Below are positions 24,946 to 35,283 of a DNA stretch of 64,000 nt, in pieces. Source of the DNA: Paludibacter sp. (GTDB lineage Bacteria > Bacteroidota > Bacteroidia > Bacteroidales > Paludibacteraceae). The stretch lies in assembly GCF_009712605.1 (NCBI RefSeq), contig NZ_WASO01000002.1, forward strand, positions 62,001-126,000, written 5' to 3'. Made by a program: the position numbers and the translations under genes. The notes under the pieces were generated by a model that worked only from the letters and a program-made list of their open reading frames with translations, had not been told where the DNA came from and searched no databases. Position 1 is the stretch's first letter; each line of letters begins with the position of its first letter.

Positions 24946-26349
24946 TCAGAATCTGCAAAGAGAGTCGATATATTGATAAATTGGGGTAACAAAGCCAATT
25001 GCAATCAGACCGATAAGGCAAATGTAAAGGGCTGTTGTTAACTGACGGTTTCTGTTGAGAGGAGCCAGGTGGGCTTCATTGTCATCGATAAACATGTATT
25101 TCACAACGCGCAAATAGTTGTAAAGTGACAATACCAGATTCACCCCGGCAAATCCTAACAAAACGTACAAGCCGCTTTTCATTCCGGCAGTCAACAGGAA
25201 TAATTTACCAAAGAACCCGGCAATAGGAGGAACACCTGCCAACGAGAAGAGTGCAACAGCCATTATCAAGGCATAGAAAGGATTCGATTTGTAAAGTCCC
25301 TTGAATGATTGAAGCGATTCAGAACCGGTAGAGTCTGCTACTGCGCTGATAACACCGAATGCAGCGATATTGCTTAATAAGTAGATCAGAACGAAATACA
25401 CTACCGAGGCAGAACCGATTGTTGAGGCGGCGGTAATACCCACCAAAACAAACCCGACCTGAGCAATGGATGAAAAGGCAAGGAATCGTTTTGCGTTTTG
25501 CTGACGTAGCGCAAAGAGATTACCAACCGTCATACTGAGAATGGAAACAATGCTGATACCCAACAACCAGGCTTCTTTCAAACCTCCGAAGAGTGAATAG
25601 AGAACTGTAAGGAAAACGAAAATAACAGATCCTTTACTGATAACCGACAGGAAGTTGGTTACAGCGATAGGAGAGCCTTCGTAAACATCGGCAGTCCATA
25701 AGTGGAAAGGTACGATAGACATTTTGAATGCAAATCCGGCAAGGATAAATGCAAAGGCAAACAATGTCAGCACATTCGGATGCAGGTTGGCAATTACAGA
25801 TGCGAAAGAAAGATTTCCTACAGCTCCGTAAAGCAACGAAATACCGAACAACATAATACCTGTTGAGAATGCGGAAGACAAGATCAACTTGATACCGGCT
25901 TCAGAAGAGCGTTGTTCTTTAAGGTTGAAGTTCGACATGGCAGCAATAGGAATTGTCGACATTTCGAGTCCCAGATAAAGCATCAGGATATGTCCGCTTG
26001 AAAGCATTACATATACACCGAAAATACTACTGAGCATCAATAGGTAGAATTCTAAACGGTATTTTGACTGCTCAAGCCATGCATATGAGGTAAGAGAGAT
26101 CAACAGCAAACCAAGATTGATGATGTTTTTTTGTAAAACAATCAAACCGTTAGTGCGGAAGAAATCTGAAAAATAGCTGCCTTCACTCAATGGTAACCAA
26201 CCGGCGATAAAGTTAAGCAACAGAAGCACGTTCATTGTGTTTAGGAAACACTTTACGTTCGTGTCAAAACCACGCAGCGACATTATAAAAATTGCCAGAA
26301 TGAGTGCTGCAAGGATAATCTCGAACCGAAACATCAAAACTATATCCAT
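24946..26349 (-). CDS. nuoN: NADH-quinone oxidoreductase subunit N
   Basis: 467 residues, ~14 membrane segments. An antiporter-like proton-pumping subunit of the complex I membrane arm, with the conserved helix region MLYLGLEMSTIPIAAM (Glu) and FKMSIVPFHLWTADVYEGSPIAV (Lys). Last gene of the eleven-gene operon, 48 bases after nuoM. Confidence 0.95.
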   Translation of the reverse strand: MDIVLMFRFEIILAALILAIFIMSLRGFDTNVKCFLNTMNVLLLLNFIAGWLPLSEGSYFSDFFRTNGLIVLQKNIINLGLLLISLTSYAWLEQSKYRLEFYLLMLSSIFGVYVMLSSGHILMLYLGLEMSTIPIAAMSNFNLKEQRSSEAGIKLILSSAFSTGIMLFGISLLYGAVGNLSFASVIANLHPNVLTLFAFAFILAGFAFKMSIVPFHLWTADVYEGSPIAVTNFLSVISKGSVIFVFLTVLYSLFGGLKEAWLLGISIVSILSMTVGNLFALRQQNAKRFLAFSSIAQVGFVLVGITAASTIGSASVVYFVLIYLLSNIAAFGVISAVADSTGSESLQSFKGLYKSNPFYALIMAVALFSLAGVPPIAGFFGKLFLLTAGMKSGLYVLLGFAGVNLVLSLYNYLRVVKYMFIDDNEAHLAPLNRNRQLTTALYICLIGLIAIGFVTPIYQYIDSLCRF

Positions 26350-26397
26350 GTATCTTTAATTTACTGTATTACAATTTCAGTTATATTATGGCAGATC

Positions 26398-27891
26398 TTA
26401 TTTGCCTACCACGGCGATAAAACGACTTACGATTGAAGTTGTATCTGCATCGATCAGGTGAATGAAAAGGAATGGCGCCAAACCGATGATTAAAATACCA
26501 AGTGTCAACAGGACTGCTGCCGAACGTTCGCTCCAGGTAGCGTCTTTGAATTTGAGGTATTCTTTATTGGTAACAGTTCCCCAAATTGCAAAGCCAACTG
26601 CACGAAGAATATAAACGGCAGTTACAACGATAGAAGCACAAGCTAAAATTGTTGCAACCCGGTAGAATACTCCGGTACGTTCCCATGAACCTACAAACAC
26701 TGTCATTTCAGAAACGAATCCACTGAAGCCCGGAAGACCGAGTGAACATAACCCTGAAATAATGAATGCAGAGCCAATAAATGGCATTTGTTTCAGCATA
26801 CCACCCAGTTCGTCTGCCTGACGAGTGTGAGCTCTGTCATAAATCATACCGATGCTGGCGAAGAAGAGGGCTGTCATGATACCGTGTGATACCATTTGCA
26901 TTACCGCTCCGGTAACCGCCGCTTTTGTCAACATGGCAATACCAAGAATAACAAACCCGCAGTGACTAACGGATGAGTATGCGTTCATATACTTGAGGTC
27001 TTTTTGCATCATGGTAGCAAAAGCACCGTAAATAATTGCAATGGATGCTGTGATGATGAAGATCCAGGAAAGTTCCTGAGCTGCATCAGGCAAAAGGTAA
27101 GTCGCAACACGCAAGCAACCATAACCACCGAGTTTCATTGAAATACCGGCGAGGAACATCGAGGCTGCTGTAGGAGCCGAAGAGTGACCGTCAGGTGCCC
27201 AGGTGTGGAACGGGAACATGGCTGTAAATACTCCGAAACCGGTAAAGAGCAACACATAAAGGATACGTTGTGTCTCGATTGGAATGTGCATTTTAGCGAT
27301 TTCCTGAAAATCCCATGTCTGTGCACCGGTGAAGTAGAACAAGCCTAAGATACCGATGAAAACAAGAGCAGAACCGAACATCAGCATCAAAGCCAGTTTC
27401 ATTGCGCTGTAATCTTTACGTCCGCTTCCCCATACGCCGATCAACAAATATTTTGGTATTACGGCAAGTTCCAGGAAGAAGAACATTACAAACAGGTTGG
27501 TAGAAATAAAGAAACCATAGGCACTTAAACTGAGCAATAAGATCAGGAAGAAGAACTCTTTCACCTGTTTGCCAATTTTCCACGAAACCAAAATCCCTGC
27601 AACCACCACCATGGCAGTCATCAGAATCATCACCAGAGAAATTCCGTCAACGGCTGCGCTGAAATAGATTTGCAACGGAGCAAACCATTCGTAACTGCTT
27701 TCAAGCAACATTTGCCCGGTTTCACCTGCATTGCGGAGGCTTACATAATAAGCGGTAATGCCAATTGCTAAAAATAACTGTACAATACTTCCCGAAAGCG
27801 CTGTCCATCTGACAACCTTATCCTTCTTTGCAACCAGAATGCCCAGGGCTGTAATGACGGGGAAAACGAGTAATAATGATAGAATATCCAT
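26398..27891 (-). CDS. nuoM: NADH-quinone oxidoreductase subunit M
   Basis: 497 residues, ~14 membrane segments. Antiporter-like subunit with MFFFLELAVIPKYLLIGVWG (Glu), AMFPFHTWAPDGHSSAPTAASMFLAG and YMNAYSSVSHCGFVILGIA. Six bases separate it from nuoL. Confidence 0.95.
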   Translation of the reverse strand: MDILSLLLVFPVITALGILVAKKDKVVRWTALSGSIVQLFLAIGITAYYVSLRNAGETGQMLLESSYEWFAPLQIYFSAAVDGISLVMILMTAMVVVAGILVSWKIGKQVKEFFFLILLLSLSAYGFFISTNLFVMFFFLELAVIPKYLLIGVWGSGRKDYSAMKLALMLMFGSALVFIGILGLFYFTGAQTWDFQEIAKMHIPIETQRILYVLLFTGFGVFTAMFPFHTWAPDGHSSAPTAASMFLAGISMKLGGYGCLRVATYLLPDAAQELSWIFIITASIAIIYGAFATMMQKDLKYMNAYSSVSHCGFVILGIAMLTKAAVTGAVMQMVSHGIMTALFFASIGMIYDRAHTRQADELGGMLKQMPFIGSAFIISGLCSLGLPGFSGFVSEMTVFVGSWERTGVFYRVATILACASIVVTAVYILRAVGFAIWGTVTNKEYLKFKDATWSERSAAVLLTLGILIIGLAPFLFIHLIDADTTSIVSRFIAVVGK

Positions 27892-27897
27892 TGGGTA

Positions 27898-29838
27898 TTA
27901 CATGAATTTGAGGATTAATAAAGCGGCAAGCAATAACACTCCTCCGAGGAAGAACATGGTGTAAGATTGCAAGCGGCCGGATTGCATCGGTTTGATAGCT
28001 CTTGACGTAGCAACTGTAGCTTCGGCAGAACCATTGATGAAAAGGCCATTCACTACAGTACGGTCGAACCATGCAGCAGGACGTCCTACTAAGTTGAACA
28101 ATACCTTTTTGGTAATGAACAGATATATTTCATCAATATAGAACTTGTTATAAGAAGCTTTGTACAATGCATTGATAGAAGATGCGATTTTATCCGGTAC
28201 ATCATTCTTTTTAGCATACAACAGGTAAGCAATGCCAATACCGATCAACCCGAATGCTACAGGAGCAATGGAGAAAGTCAAATGGAATGGAAGCTCCATT
28301 GCTTTGCCGTCTGCACTTACAAACGAACCGAAAGGAATCCAACCTGCGAGTGCAGCACCTACAGCCAGAATAATCAAAGGAATATTCATTGCCCAGGTAT
28401 GACCTTCGTGATTGTGGCTGTGTTCGGGAACCGGATTGTACCAGAATATGCGGAAGTACAAACGGAACATATAATAAGCAGTCAAACCGCTGGTAAATAA
28501 ACCAACATAGAAAATTGCCGGATGGCTATGGAAAGCGGCTGCCAAAATAGCTTCTTTACTGAAGAACCCGGAGAGACCCGGAACCCCTGCAATTGCCAAA
28601 CATGCAATAAGGAATGTTATGTGAGTGATGGGAAGTGATTTCCGCAGACCACCCATGTCTTTCATTTCGTTGCTGTGAACCGCATGGATTACTGCACCGG
28701 CACCAAGGAATAACAGAGCTTTGAAGAATGCATGAGTAAAGAGGTGGAACATTGAACCGGTGAAACCTTCGCTGTTTTCAGCGCCCCAGCCGGCAACTCC
28801 AAGACCAAACATCATGTATGCAATTTGGGAAATGGTAGAGTAGGCGAGTACCCGTTTAATATCGGTTTGTGTACATGCTATTAAAGCTGCAAACAGAGCA
28901 GTAAATGCTCCGATGTATGCAATAATCAATAAAGCATCAGGTGCTGAAATAGCAAATACAGGGAAAAGGCGGGCAACTAAGAATACACCGGCTACAACCA
29001 TCGTAGCAGCGTGGATCAAGGCCGAAACAGGAGTAGGACCTTCCATAGCATCGGGTAACCAGATGTGCAACGGGAACATGGCCGATTTACCGGCACCACC
29101 CATAAATACGAGTAACAGAGCCCATGACAGAGCCGACATACCCATAAAGCTGGTAGCTGTGAAGTTTGCCAGATAAGGAGAACCTGCCTGAGTCAAACGT
29201 TCAATGATGGTAAAGAAGTCGAGTGATTTTGTATTGTAGCTCAACATCAGGATCCCGATGAGGAAACCAAGGTCAGCAAAACGTGTAACGATGAACGCTT
29301 TCTTGGCAGCTGCAATAGCCGATGGTTTTGTAAAGAAGAACCCAATCAGCAGGAAGGACGAAACACCTACCAACTCCCAGAAGATATACATCTGGAAAAT
29401 ATTTACAGCAATAACCAAACCCAGCATTGAGAAAGAGAACAACGACAGGTAAGCATAATATCTTTCAAAGTATTCCTCACCTTTCATGTAGCCGAGACTG
29501 TAGATGTGAACCATTGAAGAAACGATGGTGATCACAAGCAGCATCATGACAGAGATAGGATCGAGAACAATACCCAGATCAATCGAGAGATTTTCAGTGA
29601 ATTTCAACCATTGGAATTGCAGGGCAATGTGTTTTTCATGCACACCACCTACCAAACCGAAATCGAAGAAATAACCGGCAGCAACGTATATAGCAAGAAT
29701 AGCAGTTGTTACCAATGACGCACAGCCAATCAGACCAGAGACCCGGTTGCTGAGTCGATTACCGAACAGACCCAAAACAATAAAGCTGAGTGCCGGTAAG
29801 ATTACAATTAAAAGTGCAGATAATTCGTAGCTATTCAT
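27898..29838 (-). CDS. nuoL: NADH-quinone oxidoreductase subunit L
   Basis: 646 residues, with the long C-terminal lateral helix expected of NuoL. Antiporter-like core: MYIFWELVGVSSFLLIGFFF, SAMFPLHIWLPDAMEGPTPVSALIHAATMV, and VLAYSTISQIAYMMFGLG. Outermost pump of the membrane arm. Starts 4 bases after nuoK. Confidence 0.96.
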   Translation of the reverse strand: MNSYELSALLIVILPALSFIVLGLFGNRLSNRVSGLIGCASLVTTAILAIYVAAGYFFDFGLVGGVHEKHIALQFQWLKFTENLSIDLGIVLDPISVMMLLVITIVSSMVHIYSLGYMKGEEYFERYYAYLSLFSFSMLGLVIAVNIFQMYIFWELVGVSSFLLIGFFFTKPSAIAAAKKAFIVTRFADLGFLIGILMLSYNTKSLDFFTIIERLTQAGSPYLANFTATSFMGMSALSWALLLVFMGGAGKSAMFPLHIWLPDAMEGPTPVSALIHAATMVVAGVFLVARLFPVFAISAPDALLIIAYIGAFTALFAALIACTQTDIKRVLAYSTISQIAYMMFGLGVAGWGAENSEGFTGSMFHLFTHAFFKALLFLGAGAVIHAVHSNEMKDMGGLRKSLPITHITFLIACLAIAGVPGLSGFFSKEAILAAAFHSHPAIFYVGLFTSGLTAYYMFRLYFRIFWYNPVPEHSHNHEGHTWAMNIPLIILAVGAALAGWIPFGSFVSADGKAMELPFHLTFSIAPVAFGLIGIGIAYLLYAKKNDVPDKIASSINALYKASYNKFYIDEIYLFITKKVLFNLVGRPAAWFDRTVVNGLFINGSAEATVATSRAIKPMQSGRLQSYTMFFLGGVLLLAALLILKFM

Positions 29839-29841
29839 AGT

Positions 29842-30156
29842 TTAGTATTTCATTGTTGTGGTATCTTCAATATCAATGGTCTTGAATCGACGATACAGAT
29901 TAATGATAATAGCAATGGAAATAGATACTTCTGCCGCAGCAACCACAATGATGAACATGGTGAAAAAGACACCTTCCAATTGATGCGGAAAAAGATACTT
30001 GTTAAAGGCGATGAAATTAATATTCACGCTGTTGAGTATTAGTTCCACCGACATAAGCATCGTAATCAGGTTACGACGGGAGAAAAAGCCGTAGACGCCC
30101 AAAAAGAAGAGCGTGGAACTTAATATTAAAATGTGCGATAAGGGGACTTGTTCCAT
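29842..30156 (-). CDS. nuoK: NADH-quinone oxidoreductase subunit K
   Basis: 104 residues, three membrane helices. Motifs MLMSVELILNSVNINFIAF and FTMFIIVVAAAEVSISIAI hold the two conserved membrane Glu residues of the proton channel. Confidence 0.95.
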   Translation of the reverse strand: MEQVPLSHILILSSTLFFLGVYGFFSRRNLITMLMSVELILNSVNINFIAFNKYLFPHQLEGVFFTMFIIVVAAAEVSISIAIIINLYRRFKTIDIEDTTTMKY

Positions 30157-30204
30157 ATCTTTATATATTTACTCGATAATAGGTTTATTAATCAGCCTTT
30201 GAAA

Positions 30205-30729
30205 TTATTTTTCCGTTTCCTGGCTCTTTTTAATGGCAATCACAATGGCTCCGACCAAAGCTGCAAGCAACAGGATGTTGATTACTTCAAACGGGAAAAC
30301 ATAGCCATATTCGCTATAGTTCAACATTTGTAAACCGATGTTGTGAACGTTAGGCTCAACAGGAGTGACGCCAACAGCAGGTTTGAATACAAATTGAGAA
30401 ACAACCCAGGTGGTAAAGCCTAACCCGGCTACAGCCAAAGTTCCCGAAAGTAGTTTTTTGCTTACTTTGGCTTTGGGCAGTTTCTGACCGGAATGGTGTG
30501 TAAGGAAAATAGAGAAAATAATCAAAACTATGATCCCGCCTACATAAATAATGATCTGTAGAGCACCGATGAAATCAACATCCCAAAGGAAATAGAGACC
30601 GGCAACAAAGGTCAACGATAACAACAGGCTGATAGCAGCTCTGAAAATCTTGCGGCTGAACACGGTCAGCGCTCCGAAAACAACCACTAAGGTTGCCAGG
30701 ATATAGAATATAATTGTCGATGCACTCAT
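30205..30729 (-). CDS. nuoJ: NADH-quinone oxidoreductase subunit J
   Basis: 174 residues, five membrane helices. Typical pieces are AISLLLSLTFVAGLYFLWDVDFIGALQIIIYVGGIIVLIIF. Its start overlaps the end of nuoI by one base, so translation is probably coupled. Confidence 0.94.
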   Translation of the reverse strand: MSASTIIFYILATLVVVFGALTVFSRKIFRAAISLLLSLTFVAGLYFLWDVDFIGALQIIIYVGGIIVLIIFSIFLTHHSGQKLPKAKVSKKLLSGTLAVAGLGFTTWVVSQFVFKPAVGVTPVEPNVHNIGLQMLNYSEYGYVFPFEVINILLLAALVGAIVIAIKKSQETEK

Positions 30730-31232
30730 TATTCTTGTACTTTAGCAGTTACTTTTGGTTTTTCTTTCAGTTTTGATCCCGGCTGGTTAAGTATCTTTGT
30801 CAGAGTACTACGATCAAAACAACTTAATTCGTATGAATTGGTCATTTTGATGGCATCTTGCGGGCAAGCATCAATACACTGTTTGCAGAAAGTACACATT
30901 TCCAGGTGGTATACCCACTTGTCGAGCACTTTTTTCTTTTTGCCATCTTCCGTTTCCACCTGTTTCGAAATGATCTGGATGGAATTGTTGGGACATGCCA
31001 GCTGACAAAGCGTACAAGCAGTACACTTGTGTTCGTTATTTTCGTCGTGAATCAAAATCACTTCTCCGGCAAATTCATCAGCCACACTTGGATTATTACG
31101 GTTGTCCGGATAATTTTCGGTGATGATAGATTTCCAGGGAGTAACGAAATACTTTAGGGTCAGCAAAAGTCCGTTTGCAAGCGATACAAACGCAAATGCG
31201 ACCTCTTTCAAATAGTTATATAGTGCTTTCAC
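30729..31232 (-). CDS. nuoI: NADH-quinone oxidoreductase subunit I (2x[4Fe-4S])
   Basis: 167 residues, GTG start. Two ferredoxin-type motifs: CTACTLCQLACP and CTFCKQCIDACP (CxxCxxCxxxCP), binding clusters N6a and N6b that carry electrons toward N2. Peripheral arm subunit. With no nuoEFG in the operon, this protein is the outermost electron carrier encoded here. Confidence 0.95.
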   Translation of the reverse strand: MKALYNYLKEVAFAFVSLANGLLLTLKYFVTPWKSIITENYPDNRNNPSVADEFAGEVILIHDENNEHKCTACTLCQLACPNNSIQIISKQVETEDGKKKKVLDKWVYHLEMCTFCKQCIDACPQDAIKMTNSYELSCFDRSTLTKILNQPGSKLKEKPKVTAKVQE

Positions 31233-31275
31233 TCTTTTATTAATTACGAATTAATGACTATCGAATGACTCACGA

Positions 31276-32418
31276 TTAAAAATGTAATCCCAGCACAACG
31301 AGTAGTGCAATGATTACCAGATTCACAATACTCAATGGTAACAGGTATTTCCATTCGAGTTTCAACAACTGGTCAATTCTCAAACGGGGGAATGTCCAGC
31401 GGAACCACATCATAAAGAAGATGATCAGGAACAATTTACCGAAGAACCAAACCAAAGGCCATGCCAGAGAAACCCATGAAATCCATGCAGGCCATGTTTC
31501 CATAAATTTCAGTGCCATAATATCATTGAAGGTATGTGCCCAGGCAAAATCGAACGGAAGGTAGAACGGTTGCCAACCTCCAAGGAAGAGGGTAGATGCC
31601 ACCATTGATACCACGCCCATGTTGATGTATTCGTTAAGGTAGAAAATACCGAACTGCATACCGGAATACTCGGTGTGATAACCTGCGGTCAATTCAGATT
31701 CAGCTTCTGCTAAGTCGAACGGAGCACGGTTACATTCAGCTGTACTTGCAATGATGTAAATTATGAATGCAAAGAAAGCGGGAAGGTGTCCTTTCAAAAT
31801 CCACCATCCGTTTGCCTGCGATTCGATGATGCCTCCAGTATTCAGTGTACCAGCCAAAGCTACAATGGCTACAATAGATAAACCTGCAGACAGCTCGTAA
31901 CTTACGATCTGAGCACCACTACGCATAGCACCCATCAGGGCGTATTTATTATTACTTGACCATCCGGCCATTAATATACCGATTACCCCCATTGATGAAA
32001 TGGCAGTAACAAAGAGAACTCCGATATTGGTATTCCATAAAACCAACCCGGGACCCCATGAAATAGGAGCCAAAGCCAGTAATGAAACACACAGAGAAAG
32101 AACAGGAGCAACCACAAATAATAATTTATCAGCTCTGGTTGGAGTAAAGCATTCTTTCAGCAAAAGTTTGATGATGTCGGCAAACAACTGGCAAACCCCG
32201 TGCCAACCTACCCGGTTTGGTCCGTGGCGTAACTGCATGTGTCCTGCAACTTTACGTTCCATGTACACCATGATGATAACGCAGACTAACAGTGCCACTA
32301 CGGCAGCAACTGAGGCGACTACCAACTCGATGATAAATACCAGCCAGGGCGCCATGCAACTCGAGAGTAACTGGTGAATCCAGGCCAAAACATCCGAAAA
32401 TTGTATCATTGAAATCAT
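31276..32418 (-). CDS. nuoH: NADH-quinone oxidoreductase subunit H
   Basis: 380 residues, about eight membrane helices. NuoH forms the quinone chamber with B and D. Motifs: VYMERKVAGHMQLRHGPNRVGWHGVCQLFADIIKLLLKE and AECNRAPFDLAEAESELTAGYHTEYSGMQFG. A second Met three codons in is an alternative start. Confidence 0.96.
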   Translation of the reverse strand: MISMIQFSDVLAWIHQLLSSCMAPWLVFIIELVVASVAAVVALLVCVIIMVYMERKVAGHMQLRHGPNRVGWHGVCQLFADIIKLLLKECFTPTRADKLLFVVAPVLSLCVSLLALAPISWGPGLVLWNTNIGVLFVTAISSMGVIGILMAGWSSNNKYALMGAMRSGAQIVSYELSAGLSIVAIVALAGTLNTGGIIESQANGWWILKGHLPAFFAFIIYIIASTAECNRAPFDLAEAESELTAGYHTEYSGMQFGIFYLNEYINMGVVSMVASTLFLGGWQPFYLPFDFAWAHTFNDIMALKFMETWPAWISWVSLAWPLVWFFGKLFLIIFFMMWFRWTFPRLRIDQLLKLEWKYLLPLSIVNLVIIALLVVLGLHF

Positions 32419-32428
32419 ATCTCTGTTT

Positions 32429-33553
32429 TTATCTGTCCATGTCAGGGATTACCAAATCTATTGTTGCCATGTTTGCCATAAGGTCGGCAATCTTCATACC
32501 TACGGAAATCGGTTTTACAGCTCCGAGGTTTGAATAACACGGGGTACGGAATTTCATACGATAAGGTTTTGCTCCTCCATCGCTCACAATGTAAACTCCT
32601 AATTCACCACGGGCGGATTCAACACGTTGATAGTATTCGCCAGCCGGTAATTTCAGAACACCTTTCAATTTTGTTCTGTATTCGCCGGTAGGCATGTTGT
32701 CAAGCAACTGTTCGATGATGTGAATCGATTGATTCATCTCTTCCATACGAACAACGTAACGAGCCCAGTTGTCGCAGCCGTAATCGATTACTTCTTTGAA
32801 ATCAAGCTTTTCGTATCCATCATAAGGATAGAGTTTACGAATATCGCAGCTAAGACCAGAAGCACGTGCGGTTGGTCCTGTACATCCCAAAGAAATGGCT
32901 TGTTCTTTAGACAGAATACCGATGCCTTGTGTACGGTGTTGGAAAATAAAGTTACCGGTAATCAGCTGGTCGTATTCTTTGCGGTAGTCTTTGATGCTTT
33001 TGATCAATTCCTTGAGTTTAGGAACAAAATCGGGTCGAATATCGTTCATTACACCTCCGGGTATGATATAGCTCATCGTAAGGCGGTTGCCTGTATTTTG
33101 TTCGAATAATTCGAGGATACGTTCCCGGTCACGGAAGGCCAAAAAGAATGGGGTTACCGCACCGATATCCATTGCGCAGGAACCCCACCATAATTCGTGA
33201 GATGTCAGACGCTGCAACTCATCCATTATAATACGGATGGCTTTTGCACGGGCAGGAACTTCTATTTGAGCCGCTTTTTCAATAGCCAATGCACAAAGAT
33301 GGTTATTGATGTGAGCCGAAAGGTAATCCATACGGCTTGTCAAAAAAATGGATTGCTTGTATCCAAGCGATTCAGTCATTTTTTCGATGCCTCTGTGGAT
33401 ATATCCGAGGTGGGGAAGAACGTCTTTGATGATTTCACCGTCTAACGTGGCTTCAACACGCAACACACCGTGGGTGGCAGGGTGCTGAGGGCCAATATTG
33501 ACCACAAATTCTTCGGTTTTCAGCTCTGATGGGGTTACTATTGGATTTTCCAT
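32429..33553 (-). CDS. nuoD: NADH-quinone oxidoreductase subunit D
   Basis: 374 residues, the 49-kDa quinone-site subunit related to hydrogenase large subunits. Motifs: NIGPQHPATHGVLRVEATLDGE, PHLGYIHRGIEKMTE, and GELGVYIVSDGGAKPYRMKFRTPC. It is separate from nuoC here, while Bacteroides species often have a fused nuoCD. Confidence 0.96.
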   Translation of the reverse strand: MENPIVTPSELKTEEFVVNIGPQHPATHGVLRVEATLDGEIIKDVLPHLGYIHRGIEKMTESLGYKQSIFLTSRMDYLSAHINNHLCALAIEKAAQIEVPARAKAIRIIMDELQRLTSHELWWGSCAMDIGAVTPFFLAFRDRERILELFEQNTGNRLTMSYIIPGGVMNDIRPDFVPKLKELIKSIKDYRKEYDQLITGNFIFQHRTQGIGILSKEQAISLGCTGPTARASGLSCDIRKLYPYDGYEKLDFKEVIDYGCDNWARYVVRMEEMNQSIHIIEQLLDNMPTGEYRTKLKGVLKLPAGEYYQRVESARGELGVYIVSDGGAKPYRMKFRTPCYSNLGAVKPISVGMKIADLMANMATIDLVIPDMDR

Positions 33554-33559
33554 TCTATT

Positions 33560-34015
33560 TTACAAGGAAATAATTTTATCGTCTTGATAATCTTTACGGA
33601 GAGGATAACCTACCCATTCTTCAGTCAAGAAGATACGGCGAAGGTTCGGGTGATTGGTGAAACGGATGCCAAACATGTCATAGATTTCATCTTCATACAG
33701 GTCGGCAGCCTCCCATAGTGAATAAACCGATTCAATCACCGGATTTTCACGATCTTCCAGCACTACTTTTACCATCATGTCGTGGTGGTAGTAGGTAGAA
33801 GATAAGTGATATACCATTTCTAATTCGGGATTGCGGTCTACTGCTGTCTCGCAAAACAGGAAGTTAAACTTTGTTTCGGGAGCATCACGTAATTGTTTCA
33901 TTACAGGGATCAGTTCCTCTTTTGTAATAAACAATACCGGAAAATCAAATGTCTCATCAACTTTCGAATTCGGGAAAGTTTGTTCGAGATAATGTTTCAG
34001 TTCCTCTTTTATCAT
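33560..34015 (-). CDS. nuoC: NADH-quinone oxidoreductase subunit C
   Basis: 151 residues, the 30-kDa subunit. The family signature is [44 protein letters not shown]. It overlaps nuoB by four bases (ATGA), suggesting translational coupling. Confidence 0.95.
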   Translation of the reverse strand: MIKEELKHYLEQTFPNSKVDETFDFPVLFITKEELIPVMKQLRDAPETKFNFLFCETAVDRNPELEMVYHLSSTYYHHDMMVKVVLEDRENPVIESVYSLWEAADLYEDEIYDMFGIRFTNHPNLRRIFLTEEWVGYPLRKDYQDDKIISL

Positions 34016-34569
34016 TTGTCTTCTTCCTTTTTCTTTTTGGGTTTTTGAATAACGTAAGCTTTTGATTTGCGGATCTTTTCCTGCAAGGTCATCATGCCGT
34101 GAATCAACGATTCGGGACGGGGAGGACAGCCTGGAATATATACGTCAACAGGGACGATTTGATCCACACCTCTCAAAACAGCATACGAGTTGTAATAGAA
34201 CGGGCCGCCGGAAACAGCGCAGGCACCCATTGCAATCACATATTTCGGATCAGGCATCTGGTCGTACAGACGTTTGAGTACCGGAGCCATTTTGTAGGTA
34301 ATAGTACCTGCTACCACAATCACATCACACTGACGCGGGCTGGCACGCATTACTTCAAAACCGAATCGCGACCAGTCGTATTTAGCAGATACGGTGCTCA
34401 TCAGTTCAATAGCACAACAACTTGTACCGAACGATAAAGGCCATGGTGAGTTACTACGTCCCCAGTTGGCAATTTTATCGATGGTAGTAACGATGAAATT
34501 TGTTCTTCCAAATTCATCTTTGTATAAGTCCCCGTCAAATTCAGGGATATATTCTTTTTTTACATCCAT
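34012..34569 (-). CDS. nuoB: NADH-quinone oxidoreductase subunit B
   Basis: 185 residues. Carries the N2 [4Fe-4S] cluster next to the quinone; ligands lie in [25 protein letters not shown] and [14 protein letters not shown]-terminal [10 protein letters not shown] tail is extra. Overlaps nuoA by ten bases. Confidence 0.96.
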   Translation of the reverse strand: MDVKKEYIPEFDGDLYKDEFGRTNFIVTTIDKIANWGRSNSPWPLSFGTSCCAIELMSTVSAKYDWSRFGFEVMRASPRQCDVIVVAGTITYKMAPVLKRLYDQMPDPKYVIAMGACAVSGGPFYYNSYAVLRGVDQIVPVDVYIPGCPPRPESLIHGMMTLQEKIRKSKAYVIQKPKKKKEEDK

Positions 34570-34910
34570 GAGAGTGCTTTCTTTTTATATGCGTACAAAA
34601 GTCCAATGAAAAGGAAACCCGTGAAAAGGAGAATTTCGATGAAGGCAACCATGCCCAATTCCCTTACAACTGTAGCCCAGGGGAATAAGAACACAATTTC
34701 CACGTCGAACACTAAAAATAACAATGCGTAGAGATAATAGCCAATATTAAATTGAACCCATGTCAAGCCTTTGGTTTCAATTCCACACTCATAAGGTTCT
34801 CCCTTTTGAGGATTGGTGGAAGAAATACCGAATATTTTTCCGATATAAATCATTATAACAGCCATGGCTATTGCAATGATTAGCAGAGCGATAAGTGATG
34901 CGCTTCCCAT
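34560..34910 (-). CDS. nuoA: NADH-quinone oxidoreductase subunit A
   Basis: 116 residues, three membrane helices. Signature [16 protein letters not shown] with the conserved quinone-loop Cys, and [13 protein letters not shown]. First gene of the operon; order nuoABCDHIJKLMN with no E, F or G. Confidence 0.95.
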   Translation of the reverse strand: MGSASLIALLIIAIAMAVIMIYIGKIFGISSTNPQKGEPYECGIETKGLTWVQFNIGYYLYALLFLVFDVEIVFLFPWATVVRELGMVAFIEILLFTGFLFIGLLYAYKKKALSWM

Positions 34911-34936
34911 AAATCAATAATTATAGTTTTAGAGCG

Positions 34937-34944
34937 CAAAGGTA
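34937..34944 (-). promoter_or_regulatory. -7 element of the nuo operon
   Basis: On the minus strand TACCTTTG, an exact TAnnTTTG, 27 bases before the nuoA start. The -33 region lacks a clear TTTG. Confidence 0.6.
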
Positions 34945-35228
34945 ATAATTTATACTATTATTTACTATCTATTTGAGGAAGAAATAAGTGTGAATTTTAC
35001 ATCATGCTTGTAAAACATTGTTTTTTACAGAAATACCCCTCTGTATATTGATTCTGTTGTGTGATTTATTTGTGTTTTTTTAATAACATGCCATTGAAAT
35101 GTAGGGGGATGCAAAAAATAAAATAGCAAATTAGTTTGACAAGAGCGGATAAGTCGGCGTGGAATGCCCGGTATAGATACAATGTGGTTGAAATTGTAGT
35201 ATATTTATTCCGAAACTTTGAATTAAAA

Positions 35229-35259
35229 TTTGGAATATTCGCTAAAAAAACCTATTTTG
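35229..35259 (+). promoter_or_regulatory. Promoter of START-like gene
   Basis: TTTG at 35229-35232, 20 bases, then TATTTTG at 35253-35259 (one base short of TAnnTTTG). A TTG start codon at 35230 would lie inside the -33 element, so the ATG at 35284 is preferred. Confidence 0.6.
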
Positions 35260-35283
35260 CAGCCGAATAAACAATTACAGGTT

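Larger units (their letters stand above)
34911..35283. other. Divergent intergenic region nuoA / START gene
   Basis: A/T-rich. It holds the nuoA -7 element (34937-34944) and the START-gene promoter (35229-35259). Nothing else is recognised between 34970 and 35220. Confidence 0.5.
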
